Below are positions 33,430 through 45,094 of a stretch of 64,000 bases of DNA, one piece after another. Numbering within the stretch: position 1 is the first letter of the stretch; each line of letters starts with the position of its first letter. The notes below the pieces were generated by a model. The model had not been told where the DNA came from, did no database searches, and saw only the letters and a list, made by a program, of their open reading frames with translations. The stretch is from Glandiceps talaboti. Its lineage: Eukaryota > Hemichordata > Enteropneusta > Spengelidae. The stretch is taken from assembly GCF_964340395.1 (NCBI RefSeq), contig NC_135559.1:18359550-18423549 (forward strand). Direction: 5' to 3'. The translations under genes were made by a program, and so were the position numbers.

Positions 33430-33515
33430 TTTCTTAGATCATAACAAGACTAATTCATTTCTTAGCGCAACTCAACTGATCATGAGTTTAATCTACTGGG
33501 GTGCTGTAGGCATGG

Positions 33516-33568
<53 letters not shown>

Positions 33569-33700
33569 CGTGTGCGTGCGCGCGTGTGTATTGACTAAAT
33601 AAAGAATGAAATCTTTCAAACTACTGTAAGCAAACTTTTGAAATTATGTTGGAGTTGTCACCGCAAGTGTCAATGAAGAATTATTTGTGACATGCCACAC
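33430..33700. repeat. R1 repeat with (GT)/(GC) tract
   Basis: Same unit as at 10810; the dinucleotide tract (33519-33589) switches from GT to GC/GT. Confidence 0.65.
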
Positions 33701-34077
33701 ATCGCTCTCAGGATACACAAATTCGATCTAAAGGTATTTTAAAACAAAAATATTGAACTATAAAACTATAGCGATTTGCGAGGTATATTTGTTGAAATGT
33801 GGTTGGTATGTTTCTGAGTATGTGTACATTAATAACTCTTAGCGAAAAAGTGACAACATTACCAGGTAAATTTGGTTTAAAAATGTATTTTGCTGTCAAA
33901 AGTTTTGAACTTCAATTCTGTCTGTGTATCTATCTAATACGTGTTTCTTTATCTGTCATTCCGTCTCTGTCAGTCTCAATCTATTTTTACGCGAATCAAA
34001 TTTACTCAATATGAATCCGAGTTTGCCTGGCGAGTGCCAACTATTCCACAATTCACCACGGTTTACTTCGATCAAAC

Positions 34078-34677
34078 ATGGTGGCGCCCATCAGTGCAAA
34101 CAATACACTGATCGATCTAGATCATGCTTATACTAGTTTATGCATGGTCGAATGTTTGTCCAGTGTAATGATCTCCCAGCAGATGGGATAAAGCAAACTT
34201 TTGATATTAGTGATATCTCGCCAATTATAAGATTAGGAGTGTTTTAATTTAGATAAGAGGAGAAGAATAGACCAGGCGTCTTTCTTTAGTCAATAAAGAA
34301 AATAGAAAATTACATACAGCCTCAGACTTTTAGTGGTCGGAGATATAGCTGAGAGCAAAGTAACCAGGGAAAGAAAAAGAAATAGTTTTAAAACTCAATG
34401 AGTGAATTGATCAATATCACACACAAAATAAGTTATATTGCACCACAAAAATTGATTATTCAATCGATCAATCATTCAACCAAATAATACATCAATCAAT
34501 AAATCAACCGATCGATGATCGATCGATCGACCGATCAATCAATTACGTGCTCGCTGCCCCCTGTTGTTTCCCAAGTGATTGTCAACTACAAGATGGTGAC
34601 CACAGTCATCGCTACCACTCCTGTTGTATTAGCCAGAGACAAGTCAAAATGGAGACATCGACAGAGTATGACACCCT
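34078..34677 (+). pseudogene. Broken extra exon 1 of the zinc-finger family
   Basis: Start (ATGGTGGCGCCCATCAGTGC, 34078) and end (CAAGTGATTGTC..GACACCCTAT, 34566-34677) match exon 1, but the middle (DVWHNSK..CEECF) is replaced by about 440 bases of unrelated DNA with an (ATCG)/(ATCA)-rich tract at 34440-34545. No donor site and no exon 2 follow. The 5' flank (33780-34077) is still recognisable. This is a dead fifth gene copy. Confidence 0.75.
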
Positions 34678-35189
34678 ATAGCATGTTGGATTCATTCTCA
34701 AAAGGGTTAGACTATCACTGGAGGTAATTTACTATTCTACATTTGTTTACATTTACTCACTGAGATTTTATGTTTAGTGCATAAGAAAGTTCTTTCCACG
34801 GTGTAGCTATATCAGACTGTTAGTAACAAAACTATTGCTACATGTGAGGTACACCAGTTATTTTTTAAGCATACTTTCTTTGAACGTATGTTAACTTTGT
34901 AATATTTCATGTCGGTCCAACAGACAGCTATGTAGAATGGGATATGCAGTCAGCCAAAGTTCTATAGAGAGAAAAGTACATGAACTGAACAAGGCAAATG
35001 AAGAATTTGTGATAAAAAAAATTATGGGGTTCCTCCCTGACTTTCAGAAAAATGGAGTTACCCATCCTAAACTTGAAAGGGAGATAAAATATCATCATAT
35101 ACATGTTTCCTAGAATCAAGTTACAACAATTGTCATTCTTAAGCCACTTGGTCCTTCGAGTCTTCAACAGATTATCCGTCAATCTGTCA
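34678..35189. other. Spacer without recognisable gene
   Basis: AT-rich, only antisense ORF of low support (34928-35233). Nothing identified. Confidence 0.4.
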
Positions 35190-35500
35190 TCAGCTGGTAG
35201 GCAAGTGTATAAACATTCAAAAAGTGTATGCAAATATGCCTAGCAACAAGACCACGCCCATAGCAATAGCCAAATGATCACGAATATTGCAAAGATAACA
35301 GATTAATAGACAAATGGATAAACGTTCGAAAAATGTATGCACATATACCTAGCAACCATGGCTATGCCCATAGCAACAGCCAAATGATCATGTATATTGC
35401 AAAGATAACATCAGGTATTCATATACAAGTGAACGAACATTCCAAAAATGTATACAAATATGTCTAGCAACATGACCAATCCCATAGCAACATTCAACTG
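35190..35500. repeat. R2-type minisatellite, isolated
   Basis: Three units with TGTATGCAAATATGCCTAGC or variants and CCATAGCAAC. Neither R2 terminus is present, so this is an internal fragment. Confidence 0.6.
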
Positions 35501-35510
35501 GAAAATACTT

Positions 35511-35577
35511 GTGACCTAAGGGTTACGTTGTCACTACTCATTTTGTGACAAGTAGTGACAAAGACCCCTTAGGTCAC
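35511..35577. repeat. 67-base imperfect hairpin
   Basis: GTGACCTAAGGG pairs with CCCCTTAGGTCAC and TTGTCACTACT with AGTAGTGACAA, with a small internal bulge and a loop CATTTTGTGAC. Possibly a tiny foldback element; could form a stem-loop if transcribed. Confidence 0.55.
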
Positions 35578-35699
35578 TCGTAATTTCCTTGACTGAATGA
35601 AGAAAAAACTAGGGGAACAACATCTCATTATTTCATATCACCATAGTACATAGTATTTATAGTGGGTTATATACAGAAAAATACATGGCTTCTCTTTTG

Positions 35700-36993
35700 A
35701 TTAATACATTACTCTAGATGACGGGGTATAATAAAGGTACATCATGTGTAGTGACTTTGAACTTGATGTGGGCAAATACGCCAGGATGTGGCATGATGTC
35801 AACACACCAGTTGCCGTATCGTATTGTAACACGATCAAAAAGTGTTGTCGGTAACAACAACCTTTGTCTATTACTGTAACTCGCTGAGGGGAGAGAGAGT
35901 TAACTTCGTTTTTCGCCTCAAATTTACTTGTATTAGTTCTTGCAGATCTTTGACAACAACTTATAATTATGCCTTAGTCAGAGAAATGGATGTACAGATG
36001 TAGATGGTAGATATAGACTAGACATTACGTTTAGAAATGTAAACATGTGATGAGAGATTTTTGTAAACAAATACGACCAACTCTACTATCTTATAAGTGC
36101 TATCCCCACCCAAAAAAATCCAAATGATAAGTTTGACAAGTATATGAAACATAATCGAAGATGGTAGTTATCAATTCACAATAAAATTAACTACAACAAC
36201 AATAACAACAAATATATAAGAGCGCATCTCAAGTTTGAAGAACAAAATGAATGAATTCAGTATTGAGCAAATATATCGTTTTGAATATCTTATTTGATAA
36301 CAAAAAACAGTTTTCTATCTTACCTTGAGTATATGTTGTCAACATTGAAAAGGAAGCTCGTCTTGAGGAAATCATTTTTAAGGTAATAGAAGTGGATATA
36401 CACGATATTAAAGTTCGCTATCACTGCATAAACAGTCGACATTTCCACGTTCTATTTACATTAACAACTGTCGCTTGTGTGAGCAGCAACTATGTTCGAA
36501 CTCCTGACAGTCTCGTAGAATAGCGCAAGTTCACGCGAGTTTCCCTTCGAACACATCTGGGCGATGCTCCGTTGAAACCACGGCTTTGACACGCACAAAC
36601 CCACTTGTATATTCTCTAATAATCGGATACCCTCACTCTTCCAGCACCAATGTTACAACATTTTAATTCTCAAATGATTAAAGTTACAAGATGTGACAGG
36701 TGCAGCTAACGAAGACGTCCGTGCAAAAAATTATTCATACACGACTTTTCCATAGGAGATTTGTTGTGTGCTTTAATCATTGGGTTGGAAAACAGGCAAT
36801 ATTTAAGTTGTCAAAACTTACATCAAAATACTTTGTGGGCAAGGGGAGATCGAGAATGTAAAGATCAAATTCAATGTGGAATGATGGGGAGTGGGTAAGG
36901 TGAAGATATAAAAATTTAAAATATTCAAAAAAAAACCTGAAGCGTTTGTTTTACCATTAATATATATGGCTTGTGTTACATCATTGTCCAATC
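35700..36993. repeat. Duplicated 5' flank of the coiled-coil gene, copy beta
   Basis: GATGTGGGCAAATACGCCAG onward matches 59386-59510, and 35905-36990 matches 9100-10280. It lacks any coiled-coil coding sequence. The (GA)n tract of the 59.5 kb copy is reduced here to GGGGAGAGAGAG (~35888). Confidence 0.65.
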
Positions 36994-37194
36994 CAATCTG
37001 ATTAAAATCCGATGTGGTGAAAGCGGCTAGATGTCCTTATTTACCTCTATTCATCGTGTTGTGACGTTTGTTTTGTTCGGAGTGATCGCCTCCTTCCCAC
37101 GATCACTCCGAACAAAACAAACGTCACAACACGATGAATAGAGGTAAATAAGGACATCTAGCCGCTTTCACCACATCGGATTTTAATCAGATTG
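36994..37194. mobile_element. 201-bp foldback MITE with 9-bp target duplication
   Basis: The whole element is an almost perfect inverted repeat of about 95-base arms around CGCCTCCTTCC; ends CAATCTGATTAAAATCCGAT. A 9-bp duplication TGTCCAATC flanks it exactly (36985-36993, 37195-37203), and the duplicate locus at ~10285 lacks the insertion. Nine-base duplications are typical of Mutator-like transposases. Arm identity is very high, so it is young. Confidence 0.9.
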
Positions 37195-37355
37195 TGTCCA
37201 ATCATTATATTATTACTATTTTAATCGATTAATTAAACTACCAACTCTTGCGTGTATCTTATAATCACTGTCCAAACTCGGCACCTGTACTGTATGTATT
37301 TCTTAGTTATTCTGTAAAGTTACGAGATTATTGTTGGTTGAGAAACACATATGTA

Positions 37356-37624
37356 CAATCTGATTAAAATCCTGTGTGGATATCAGCTAATTATCGCACA
37401 TTATATTTCACTTCGGTATTTTCGCTTTAATTGACATGTTTACGTTTTCATCAAGCCCATGTCCACTAAGTTCTAGCGCGCCCGTGCCGGTAGCCATTAA
37501 AAACGACCTTGCATTAGAATTGGAGGAGGCTTATGGTATTCGGCAAAACGAAACTAAACTAAACCGCTGGGCTCATGGTATTCAACGAAACGAAACCAGG
37601 CAACCGAAAAATGGAAAACATTAA
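37356..37624 (+). mobile_element. Left arm of MITE-related element with small ORF, second copy
   Basis: Duplicate of 10456-10739. The ORF 37436-37624 begins MFTFSSSPCPLSSSAPVPVA and is near identical to that at 10547. There are too few differences to test for coding constraint, because the flanks are almost as similar. Confidence 0.45.
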
Positions 37625-37714
37625 AGAGAATGTTAGGGCATAGTAATTATCGTAATTATTGCTTTCATTCTTAGATCGCTTTCATTCTTTAATCCCCAAT
37701 GAAGTTGTCATTTT

Positions 37715-37796
37715 CTTAGATCATAACAAGACTAATTCATTTTTAGCGCAACTCAACTGATCATGAGTTTAGTCTACAGGAGTGCTGTAGGCATGG

Positions 37797-37847
<51 letters not shown>

Positions 37848-37985
37848 ACAAAATAATTAAATCTTTCAAACTACTGTAAGCGTTTTGAAATTATGTTGGA
37901 ATTATCACAGCAAGTGTCAATAAAGAATTATTCTTGTTATGCTATCCATCGTTTTCTGGAAAGGTATTACAAGATAAAAATATTG
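37715..37985. repeat. R1 repeat with (GT)n tract upstream of gene C
   Basis: Same unit as at 10810; tract at 37800-37846. Confidence 0.65.
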
Positions 37986-37987
37986 AA

Positions 37988-39152
37988 CTAATATCATAAC
38001 TAGACAAAGCCCATAAGCTCGCGCAGGGTAGATTCATTTGTGACCGGCTGTCTGGGCCAGAGTTGATACACTTGATTTGGGTCATTTTCCAGGGGTATTT
38101 ACCAAAAAAAATGTTTTTGAATGACATCTAATTCTCTGACATGGACGAGAAGTAAAGAAAGTCAACACTATTAGATAGATACACAGACAGATTTGAAGTG
38201 CAATATTTTTGACAGAAAAATACATTTTAAAACCAAATTTGCCAAGTAATGTCACTATTTCATGAGCAATTCTTAATGCACACATTCTCAGAAACATACC
38301 CACCACATTTCAAACCAATATACCTCGCAATAGTGTTATAGCTCGCGTAATGGCACAATGACTAGTACGCATGCGCGTCGTATATACTATTGGAAAAAAT
38401 TGGTGGTTTTCCCACGGATGCATTGCGGCGCGCAGTGACTACGAATGCGCCTTCCATATACTACGTGCATTCTCCACGCGCTACCGTATCATCGTATAGC
38501 ATAGGCGACATAACATCACCATGCATTGCAATAATATTGTAACAGTAGGCCTGTTGGCACGATTATCGTAACATTGTAACGAGTATCAAGGCATCACTGT
38601 ACCTCAAGGAGACATTGTTACACTATTTGGAAGTTTCATGCATGGTGGTACGCGATACGGACCACTGATGACACAGTGCACAGCGCAGTTTGATATCCAG
38701 GTTATGGAAATGAGTTTTGACATTTATATTGTCAGTAATTGATTTTTTTACATGTTCTGAAAAGAATAACTACTTTCCTATGTTTGTTGGTACAGTAACA
38801 TTCCTAAATCATCGAGTTGAATTGAGAAATCGTGATGTTCGGCAACATGTCAACAAAACATTTGTCCAAAGACTAACGTACGTTGGTGGAGGGTCTATGA
38901 TAAGTTGGCTGATTGAAAATGAACACTATTAATATAATGGCTCTGATGGTTTTTGAAACCAACAACTGCATAGAGTGTTGACTTTCTTTACTTCTCGTCC
39001 ATGTCAGAGAATTAGATGTCATTCAATAAAATAAGTTTTGATGGTCAATAACCCTGGAAAATGACTCAAATCAAGTGTATCAACCCTGGCGCAGGCAGCC
39101 GGTCACAAATGGATATACCCTGCGCGAGCTTATGGGCTTTGCCTAGTTATGA
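37988..39152 (-). mobile_element. E1 fragment followed by inverted E1 and gene C 5' flank
   Basis: 37988-38168 is a forward left-end fragment of E1. From 38169 to 39152 the sequence is the reverse complement of [E1 element + ATTGCGAGGTATATTGG.. flank], compared with the order seen upstream of A. The break points are TCAACACTATT|AGATAGATAC and GATATT|ACGTGTTTC. The upstream region of gene C is thus rearranged by an inversion with duplicated E1 left end. Confidence 0.7.
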
Positions 39153-39288
39153 TATTACGTGTTTCTTTATCTGTCATCCTGTCTCTGTCAGTCTCAATCT
39201 GCGCGAATCGAATTTACTCAATATGAATCCAAGCTTGCCTGGCGAGTGCCACTATCCCACAAGACACCACGGTTTACTTCGATCAAAC

Positions 39289-39593
39289 ATGGCGGCGCCC
39301 ATCAGTGCTAACAATACACTGATCGATCTAGATGTTGCGTACGATGTTTGGCATAACAGTAAAGCTATTGGCTACTCAGAAGTTCCAAGTAGTGTGTTTG
39401 CTTTACATATTATACAAATTCACAGACAGTACTGTGAGGAATGTTTCCCAACTGATTGTCAACAACAAGATGGTGACCGCAGTCATGGCTACCTCTCCCG
39501 TGGTGTTAGCCAGAGACAAGTCAAAATGGAGACATCGACAGAGTATGACACCCTTAGTGATGATATATCACAGTCTACGTCTATTACAATGAA
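39289..39593 (+). CDS. Gene C exon 1
   Basis: ATG 39289, 101 residues plus two bases, donor AA|GTATGT (39594), which differs from the GTAAGT of A, B and D but is still a good donor. Encodes MAAPISANNTLIDLDVAYDV .. CEECFPTDCQQQDGDRSHGY .. QVKMETSTEYD. Joins in frame to 40976. Only about 135 bases separate it from the inversion break point, so its distal promoter differs from that of other copies. Confidence 0.85.
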
Positions 39594-40975
39594 GTATGTC
39601 AGTTTAATTTATGATCTGCATTTGTTCATTTCGGGGTGAACCATTTGATTTCGGGGGGGGGGGTTGAGAGAAAAAAATATGGCGTTGGATGGAGGAAAAC
39701 GAATAATTTGATCCCATAATCGTAATAGCTTGAGAGAAAAAATGTTCAAACAGACAGAAAGTTAAAAAAAATTGTTGTGATGTGCAGAAATCAGCTAAAT
39801 TTGGGCGGTAATAAAGGGAAGGGGTCTCCGAACACCATCAATATTAAATAAGTGTATGACATTGCGTTTACCATATAACCACAGGGTTGTTAATTCGAGT
39901 TTGTTAATAAAAGGAACCATTTTCCAAAGCTGGTTCACACTTGATTATTTTGTGAAATTGGTATAATAAATTGCTTTAAAGGTCAGTTAGCTAAGTGTCC
40001 GGTTTGTCAAGGTTATTGACCCCGGTATTAGGGTAGGTTAGCAGGGAAGACATTGGCGATACATCCCATGGTCTGTACGGTAGTTGACCCTTCTTCGATG
40101 ATGCAGATAAAGTCCTTTCTGTTACCGTGCTTTCCCAACCTCAGCATAAAAGCTGTAGTCCATGATGCATGGCTAAGTACACACCTTGGTAAAGCAGCAG
40201 GAATTCAGTGTTGGCGCATTTACATGTATTTCACAGTCATAGTGTAGGTACTAGTAATACTTTTGTCTGATATTGTGATGTACTTTAATTTTATCATTAA
40301 GTTATCTAGGAATATAATTATTCGTCTCATAAATTTATGCTAATTTATGGTAATATGTCGATATCTTATCAACAAATCATGGGGCAAACACTGGAAGGGG
40401 AGGAATTTCTTAGCTTTTCAGGTGTTACCATACTTTTTGTCATGTAAATGTAGCCCATATAATTGTATAAATATGTCAATGATATCAGTGCCAATGTATG
40501 TCACTTCAACATTACTATTAAACCAAAAAATACTGTGTTCACAATGTTAGCCCTTAGTGTGAGCCACAAATGAGATTAAATTACACTTTGGTTATTGACT
40601 CATGTCTGTCGTTACACAAAAATAAGTATGCGTTGTAATATTGTGGTATACAGTATACATGTATAGTCTTAGTTAGTCATCCAAGTGCTCTCAAATGTAT
40701 AATGAAAGCCTTCATTTGTCCGATAGGACTCCCATACAACATAAATAATTTACTTAAAATTGGAAATATAACAGTGGCCATTGCATATGTAAATTATGGT
40801 CTATATGGGTCAATAGTTCATATATTGTACCATGTGACATGGTCTAAGCAAATCACAGAAGGATGTATGAAAACGATGTATTATTCAAAAGTGATATTTT
40901 ACTCTTTTCTGAGGTACAAACCAATCTAACATGTCAGTTATTTCTTTAACATTTCTACCCATGTTTTACCAATAG
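39594..40975 (+). other. Intron of gene C
   Basis: 1.38 kb, collinear with intron B throughout. No insertions. Same 64-codon non-conserved frame at 40053-40247. Confidence 0.7.
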
Positions 40976-42701
40976 ATATATGAAATCAGAAACCATAGAT
41001 GACCAGTATCAACAAGACTCACAGGAGGTAACAACTGGACAGGACAAACATGTGAAATCAGAAACCATAGATGGCCAGTATCAACAAGACTCACAGGAGG
41101 TAACAACTGGACAGGATAGATATGTGAAATCAGAAACCATAGATGGCCAGTATCAACAAGACTCACAGGAGGTAACAACTGGACAGGATAGATATGTGAA
41201 ATCAGAAACCATAGATGGCCAGTATCAACAAGACTCAGAGGAGCTGGCAAGTGGACAGGACAAACATGTGACAATGACAACTGAACAGGATAGATATGTG
41301 ACATCAGAAATCACAAATGACCAGTATCAACAAGACACAGAGGAGATGACAACTGGACAGAATAGATATGTGAAATCAGAAACCATAGATGGCCAGTATC
41401 AACAAGACTCACAGGAGGTTACAACTGGACAGGACAAACATGTGAAATCAGAAACCATAGATGATCAGTATCAACAAGATTCAGAGGAGGTGATGGCAGG
41501 CCAAGAACTTGGAACCGACTTCTACTCAGCTGATAATCACCAACTATTAAGAACAGAAAACCATTCCGAAACTCTACCAGACTGGGCAAGTGAATGTGGA
41601 ACAAAGAATCTTGACTCTCCTGGCTATTCTGTTGATACAGGTTTTGCACAAAATACAAGTACAGGTGATGATATGATGAACTCCATAACAATAGAGAAAG
41701 AAGAAAGTGATGATAATCAACCAACAAACAAACAATCTCAGTCCTTAGAATATGAGGACAGGAATGACCACAGGGCTGTTATTGCAGAAAGTCTCATAAG
41801 TGATCCGTTTCCATCTCAAATAATGAATGTCACATTACATGGAGATACTGTTGAAAGGATAGATAGTTCATATTCAGACATTAATGAAAAAGACAACATA
41901 ATGTGTAAAACTTCAGTAAACCCAAACAACAAACATAGTAATGCTGAAAATCACTGTATGACATTGAGAAGGAATAAGTCATTTGGACACACAGAGATTA
42001 GTAAAGGTTCTCCTACAAGTAGTGATTTGAAGAAAGACACAAATAAAAGACCATTTGTATGTAAAGAGTGTGGTAAAGGGTTTAATACAAGTAGCCCCTT
42101 AAAGACACATAGAAGAATCCATACAAATGAAAGACCTTATGTATGTAAGGAGTGTGGTAAAGGGTTTAAGCAAAGCAGTACACTGAAGACACATACAAGA
42201 ATCCACACAAATGAAAGACCATTTGTTTGTAAGGAGTGTGGTAAAGGGTTTAACACAAGTAGCCATTTAAAGGCACATAGAAGAATCCATACAAATGAAA
42301 GACCTTATGTATGTAAGGAGTGTGGTAAAGGGTTTAAGCAAAGAGGTGCGCTGACGACACATACAAGAATCCATACAAATGAAAGACCATTTGTTTGTAA
42401 GGAGTGTGGTAAAGGGTTTAACACAAGTAGCCATTTAAAGACACATAGAAGAATCCATACAAATGAAAGACCTTATGTATGTAAGGAGTGTGGTAAAGGA
42501 TTGAGTACAGGTAGCCATTTAAAGGCACATAGAAGAATCCATACAAATGAAAGACCGTTTGTATGTAAGGAGTGTGGTAAAGGGTTTCATACCAGTAGCA
42601 ATTTAAATACACATAGAAGAATCCATACAAATAAAAGACCATTTTTACATATAAAGAAATACATTCTATGTAGATTGTTGCAAAAGGTTAAAGGAAAGTG
42701 A
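40976..42701 (+). CDS. Gene C exon 2: expanded acidic repeats and seven C2H2 fingers
   Basis: After the acceptor CAATAG the product reads YMKSETIDDQYQQDSQEV and has about eight 24-residue repeats, the largest number in the array, with six SUMO-type [M/V]KSE motifs, one VTSE and one degenerate VTMTTE. Several repeats are near identical at the DNA level, indicating recent expansion. Linker, then seven fingers from about 42050 (TSSPLKT, QSSTLKT, TSSHLKA, QRGALTT, TSSHLKT, TGSHLKA, TSSNLNT), and the same tail as gene A (YILCRLLQKVKGK). Closest relative of A, with one extra finger (TSSHLKT). Confidence 0.93.
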
Positions 42702-43250
42702 CTGCCCGACAAGACGTGTGACAAGCTGACCAAACAAATTTAAGATGATAAACATTTAATTTCATTGTCCATGTTCTTCCACAGGGAAAAGGACAAATAA
42801 TCAATTTTGTTCTCGCAATTTTCCAGATTTCTAATACTATTTTCTGTATATTTCAAATAAAGTTTTAAATACTGTTTCCTCTCAGTTTTTTTCATTCTAT
42901 TCCCTACCTGATATCACTGTCTTATCTTAGTTTATCAGCTTTGAATTAATTAGTAGCTTGCTAGTGTGTAAAAATCCACTGATCCGACTAATGGAGGAAT
43001 CAAAATTGATTATTTGTCGTTTTCCCTGTGGTTCCTCTGATAGATTTTCTTTTCTCATGATAGTGATCTTCCTTACAATGATACATATTAAGTAAAACAA
43101 AATGTTACAGTTTGGCAAAAGTATGGATTTTGTCTGGTTTTTCAAGGTATTATTTTCCAAATGTCTGGACAATCTCATAAAAAATAATAAATGTGTGCAT
43201 ATTGATTACTCTAATTAGCATAATTTGGGTAATTTTTCCTTGGTTTTTAT
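42702..43250. other. 3' UTR and flank of gene C
   Basis: As for gene A; AAATAAAG near 42858 is the likely polyadenylation region. Confidence 0.55.
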
Positions 43251-44727
43251 TAGCACAATGAACTGAGGTTCATTAGTGCTATAGGCATCATCCGGCATCT
43301 GTGTGTGTGTGTGCATGTGCGTGTGCGCGTACGTGCATGTGTGTGTGTGTATGTATGTAAACGACTTAAAGTCAAAAACCGCCATTGGCTTGATATTTGG
43401 CAGGGACATTACTTATGGCGTTCTAATGAAAAAATTTTCAAATGGAAATGGTTGCTTCATGGATGTGCGTTTTGGGTCACAAAATGTGATTTTTGGTCAA
43501 AAGACTTAAACTCCAAAACGACTGGGTAGACTGGTCTGAAATTTGGTGGGAACGTTCTTTAAGGGATCTAAAGTAAGATTTGTTCATACCATAAGAAGTA
43601 TGCAAATTAGGGCTAAAAATGTGGGTTTTTTTAGTCAAAAGTCTATAATTCCAAAGTACTTTGTTGATTTGGCTGATATTTCACAGCGATGTTTCTGGTG
43701 ATGCATGGATCAAGTGATATTAATTACATGATTATCCCTTTAGCAATATGCAAAAAATCCCTCGTGTGAAACAGGGCTTTGACTTGGCCCACAAATGAAA
43801 GGTTCTTCAACTTCTTGTGTATTGATGCAATAAAACCATTAAATCTTTTATGGGCTACTTCACATGTCAATGTCAATGGCATGAAGATTACCCTCTGTCT
43901 GAGGTTGCTTGGAAACACTGCTTTTACTATTAGCACTGCTTAATTAAATTATAGAGTGTCTATGATTAAAACATGAAGTTCATTCATATGCTACAAAGAG
44001 TCTGTTTTGGGTTAAAAAGTGTTATTTTTTTAAGTAAAAAAAACTTAATCTCAAAAACGACTGGGCAGATTGGTCTGAAATTTGGTGGGAACATTTTCAG
44101 GCGTATTTAGATTAAGAAATCTACCGGCCATGATAATCCCATCAGTGATATGCAAATAAGGTGTAAGAATGTGAATTCTTGGTAAAAAACTTATATATCG
44201 AAAAGTACTCGGGTCAGTGAGACTGTTCAAATTATGAGATGTTTTGGAAAGTGTTATGCTGCAGATTTTCTTGAAAACATGTCAAAATTGGCCCTAGCAA
44301 CCATGACCACCCCCTTAGCAACAACCGAACAACTATATTTTGCTCATTTAAAATCATCTGGTAGGCAAATGAGTAAACTTTCAAAAATTGTATGCAAATT
44401 TCCCTAGCAACCATGAACACACCCATAGCAACAGCCAGATGGCAATAGCAACACGGGTACTTAGACAAGTGAACAAACATTCAAAAAGTGTATGCAAATA
44501 TGCCTAGCAACACGACCACACGTACGCCCATAGCAACAGCCAAATGATCATGTATATTGCAAAGATAATAAAAAGGTATGCAAATATGTTAAGCAACAAG
44601 ACCATTTTCATAGCAACGGTGTATATTGCAAAGATAATGACGGGTTGGATAGGCAACTGGGTAGTCATTCAGTAAATGAACACCTATAAAGTGTTCATAA
44701 TCATTAAAAAAATATACAGTTGTGCTA
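43251..44727. mobile_element. R2 repeat element, full-length copy
   Basis: TAGCACAATGAACTGAGG start, a GT/GC tract (43302-43357), two modules of the AAAACGACTGGG type, minisatellite units (44290-44625) and end AGTTGTGCTA. Same place relative to gene C as 23785-25129 relative to gene A. Confidence 0.65.
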
Positions 44728-44749
44728 CAACGGCAATTGAGGCTATTTT

Positions 44750-44860
44750 TAGCGCAACTTAACTGAGGTTCAGTAGTGCTATAGGGATCGCCGGGTGTCT
44801 GTCTGTCTGTCTGTCTGTCTGTTTGACTGTCTCTCTGTCTGTTTGTGTACATGTATGTGT
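44750..44860. mobile_element. Start of another R2 element
   Basis: TAGCGCAACTTAACTGAGG and a (TCTG)n tract (44797-44824). It is cut off by the MITE that begins at 44861; the rest of R2 does not resume afterwards. Confidence 0.55.
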
Positions 44861-45094
44861 CAATCTGATTAAAATCCGATGTAAATGTCGGCTAATCGTG
44901 CATTGCTATCTTACCATCGTTATTTAGCTTGAATTGACCTTCGTAGTACATGTTTACATTTTTTAGCCTGATCGCCTCCTCTAATCAGGCTAAAAACGTA
45001 AACATGTACCAAGAAGGTCAATTCAAGCTAAATAACGATGGTAAGATAGCAATGCACGATTAGCCGACATCTACATCGGATTTTAATCAGATTG
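44861..45094. mobile_element. 234-bp foldback MITE, second subtype
   Basis: Ends CAATCTGATTAAAATCCGAT, arms of about 110 bases pairing nearly perfectly around GATCGCCTCCTC. Interior differs from the 36994 element but equals the half arms at 10456 and 37356. No target duplication is visible (flanks TGTATGTGT and GAATGCAAC), consistent with later rearrangement. Confidence 0.8.
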
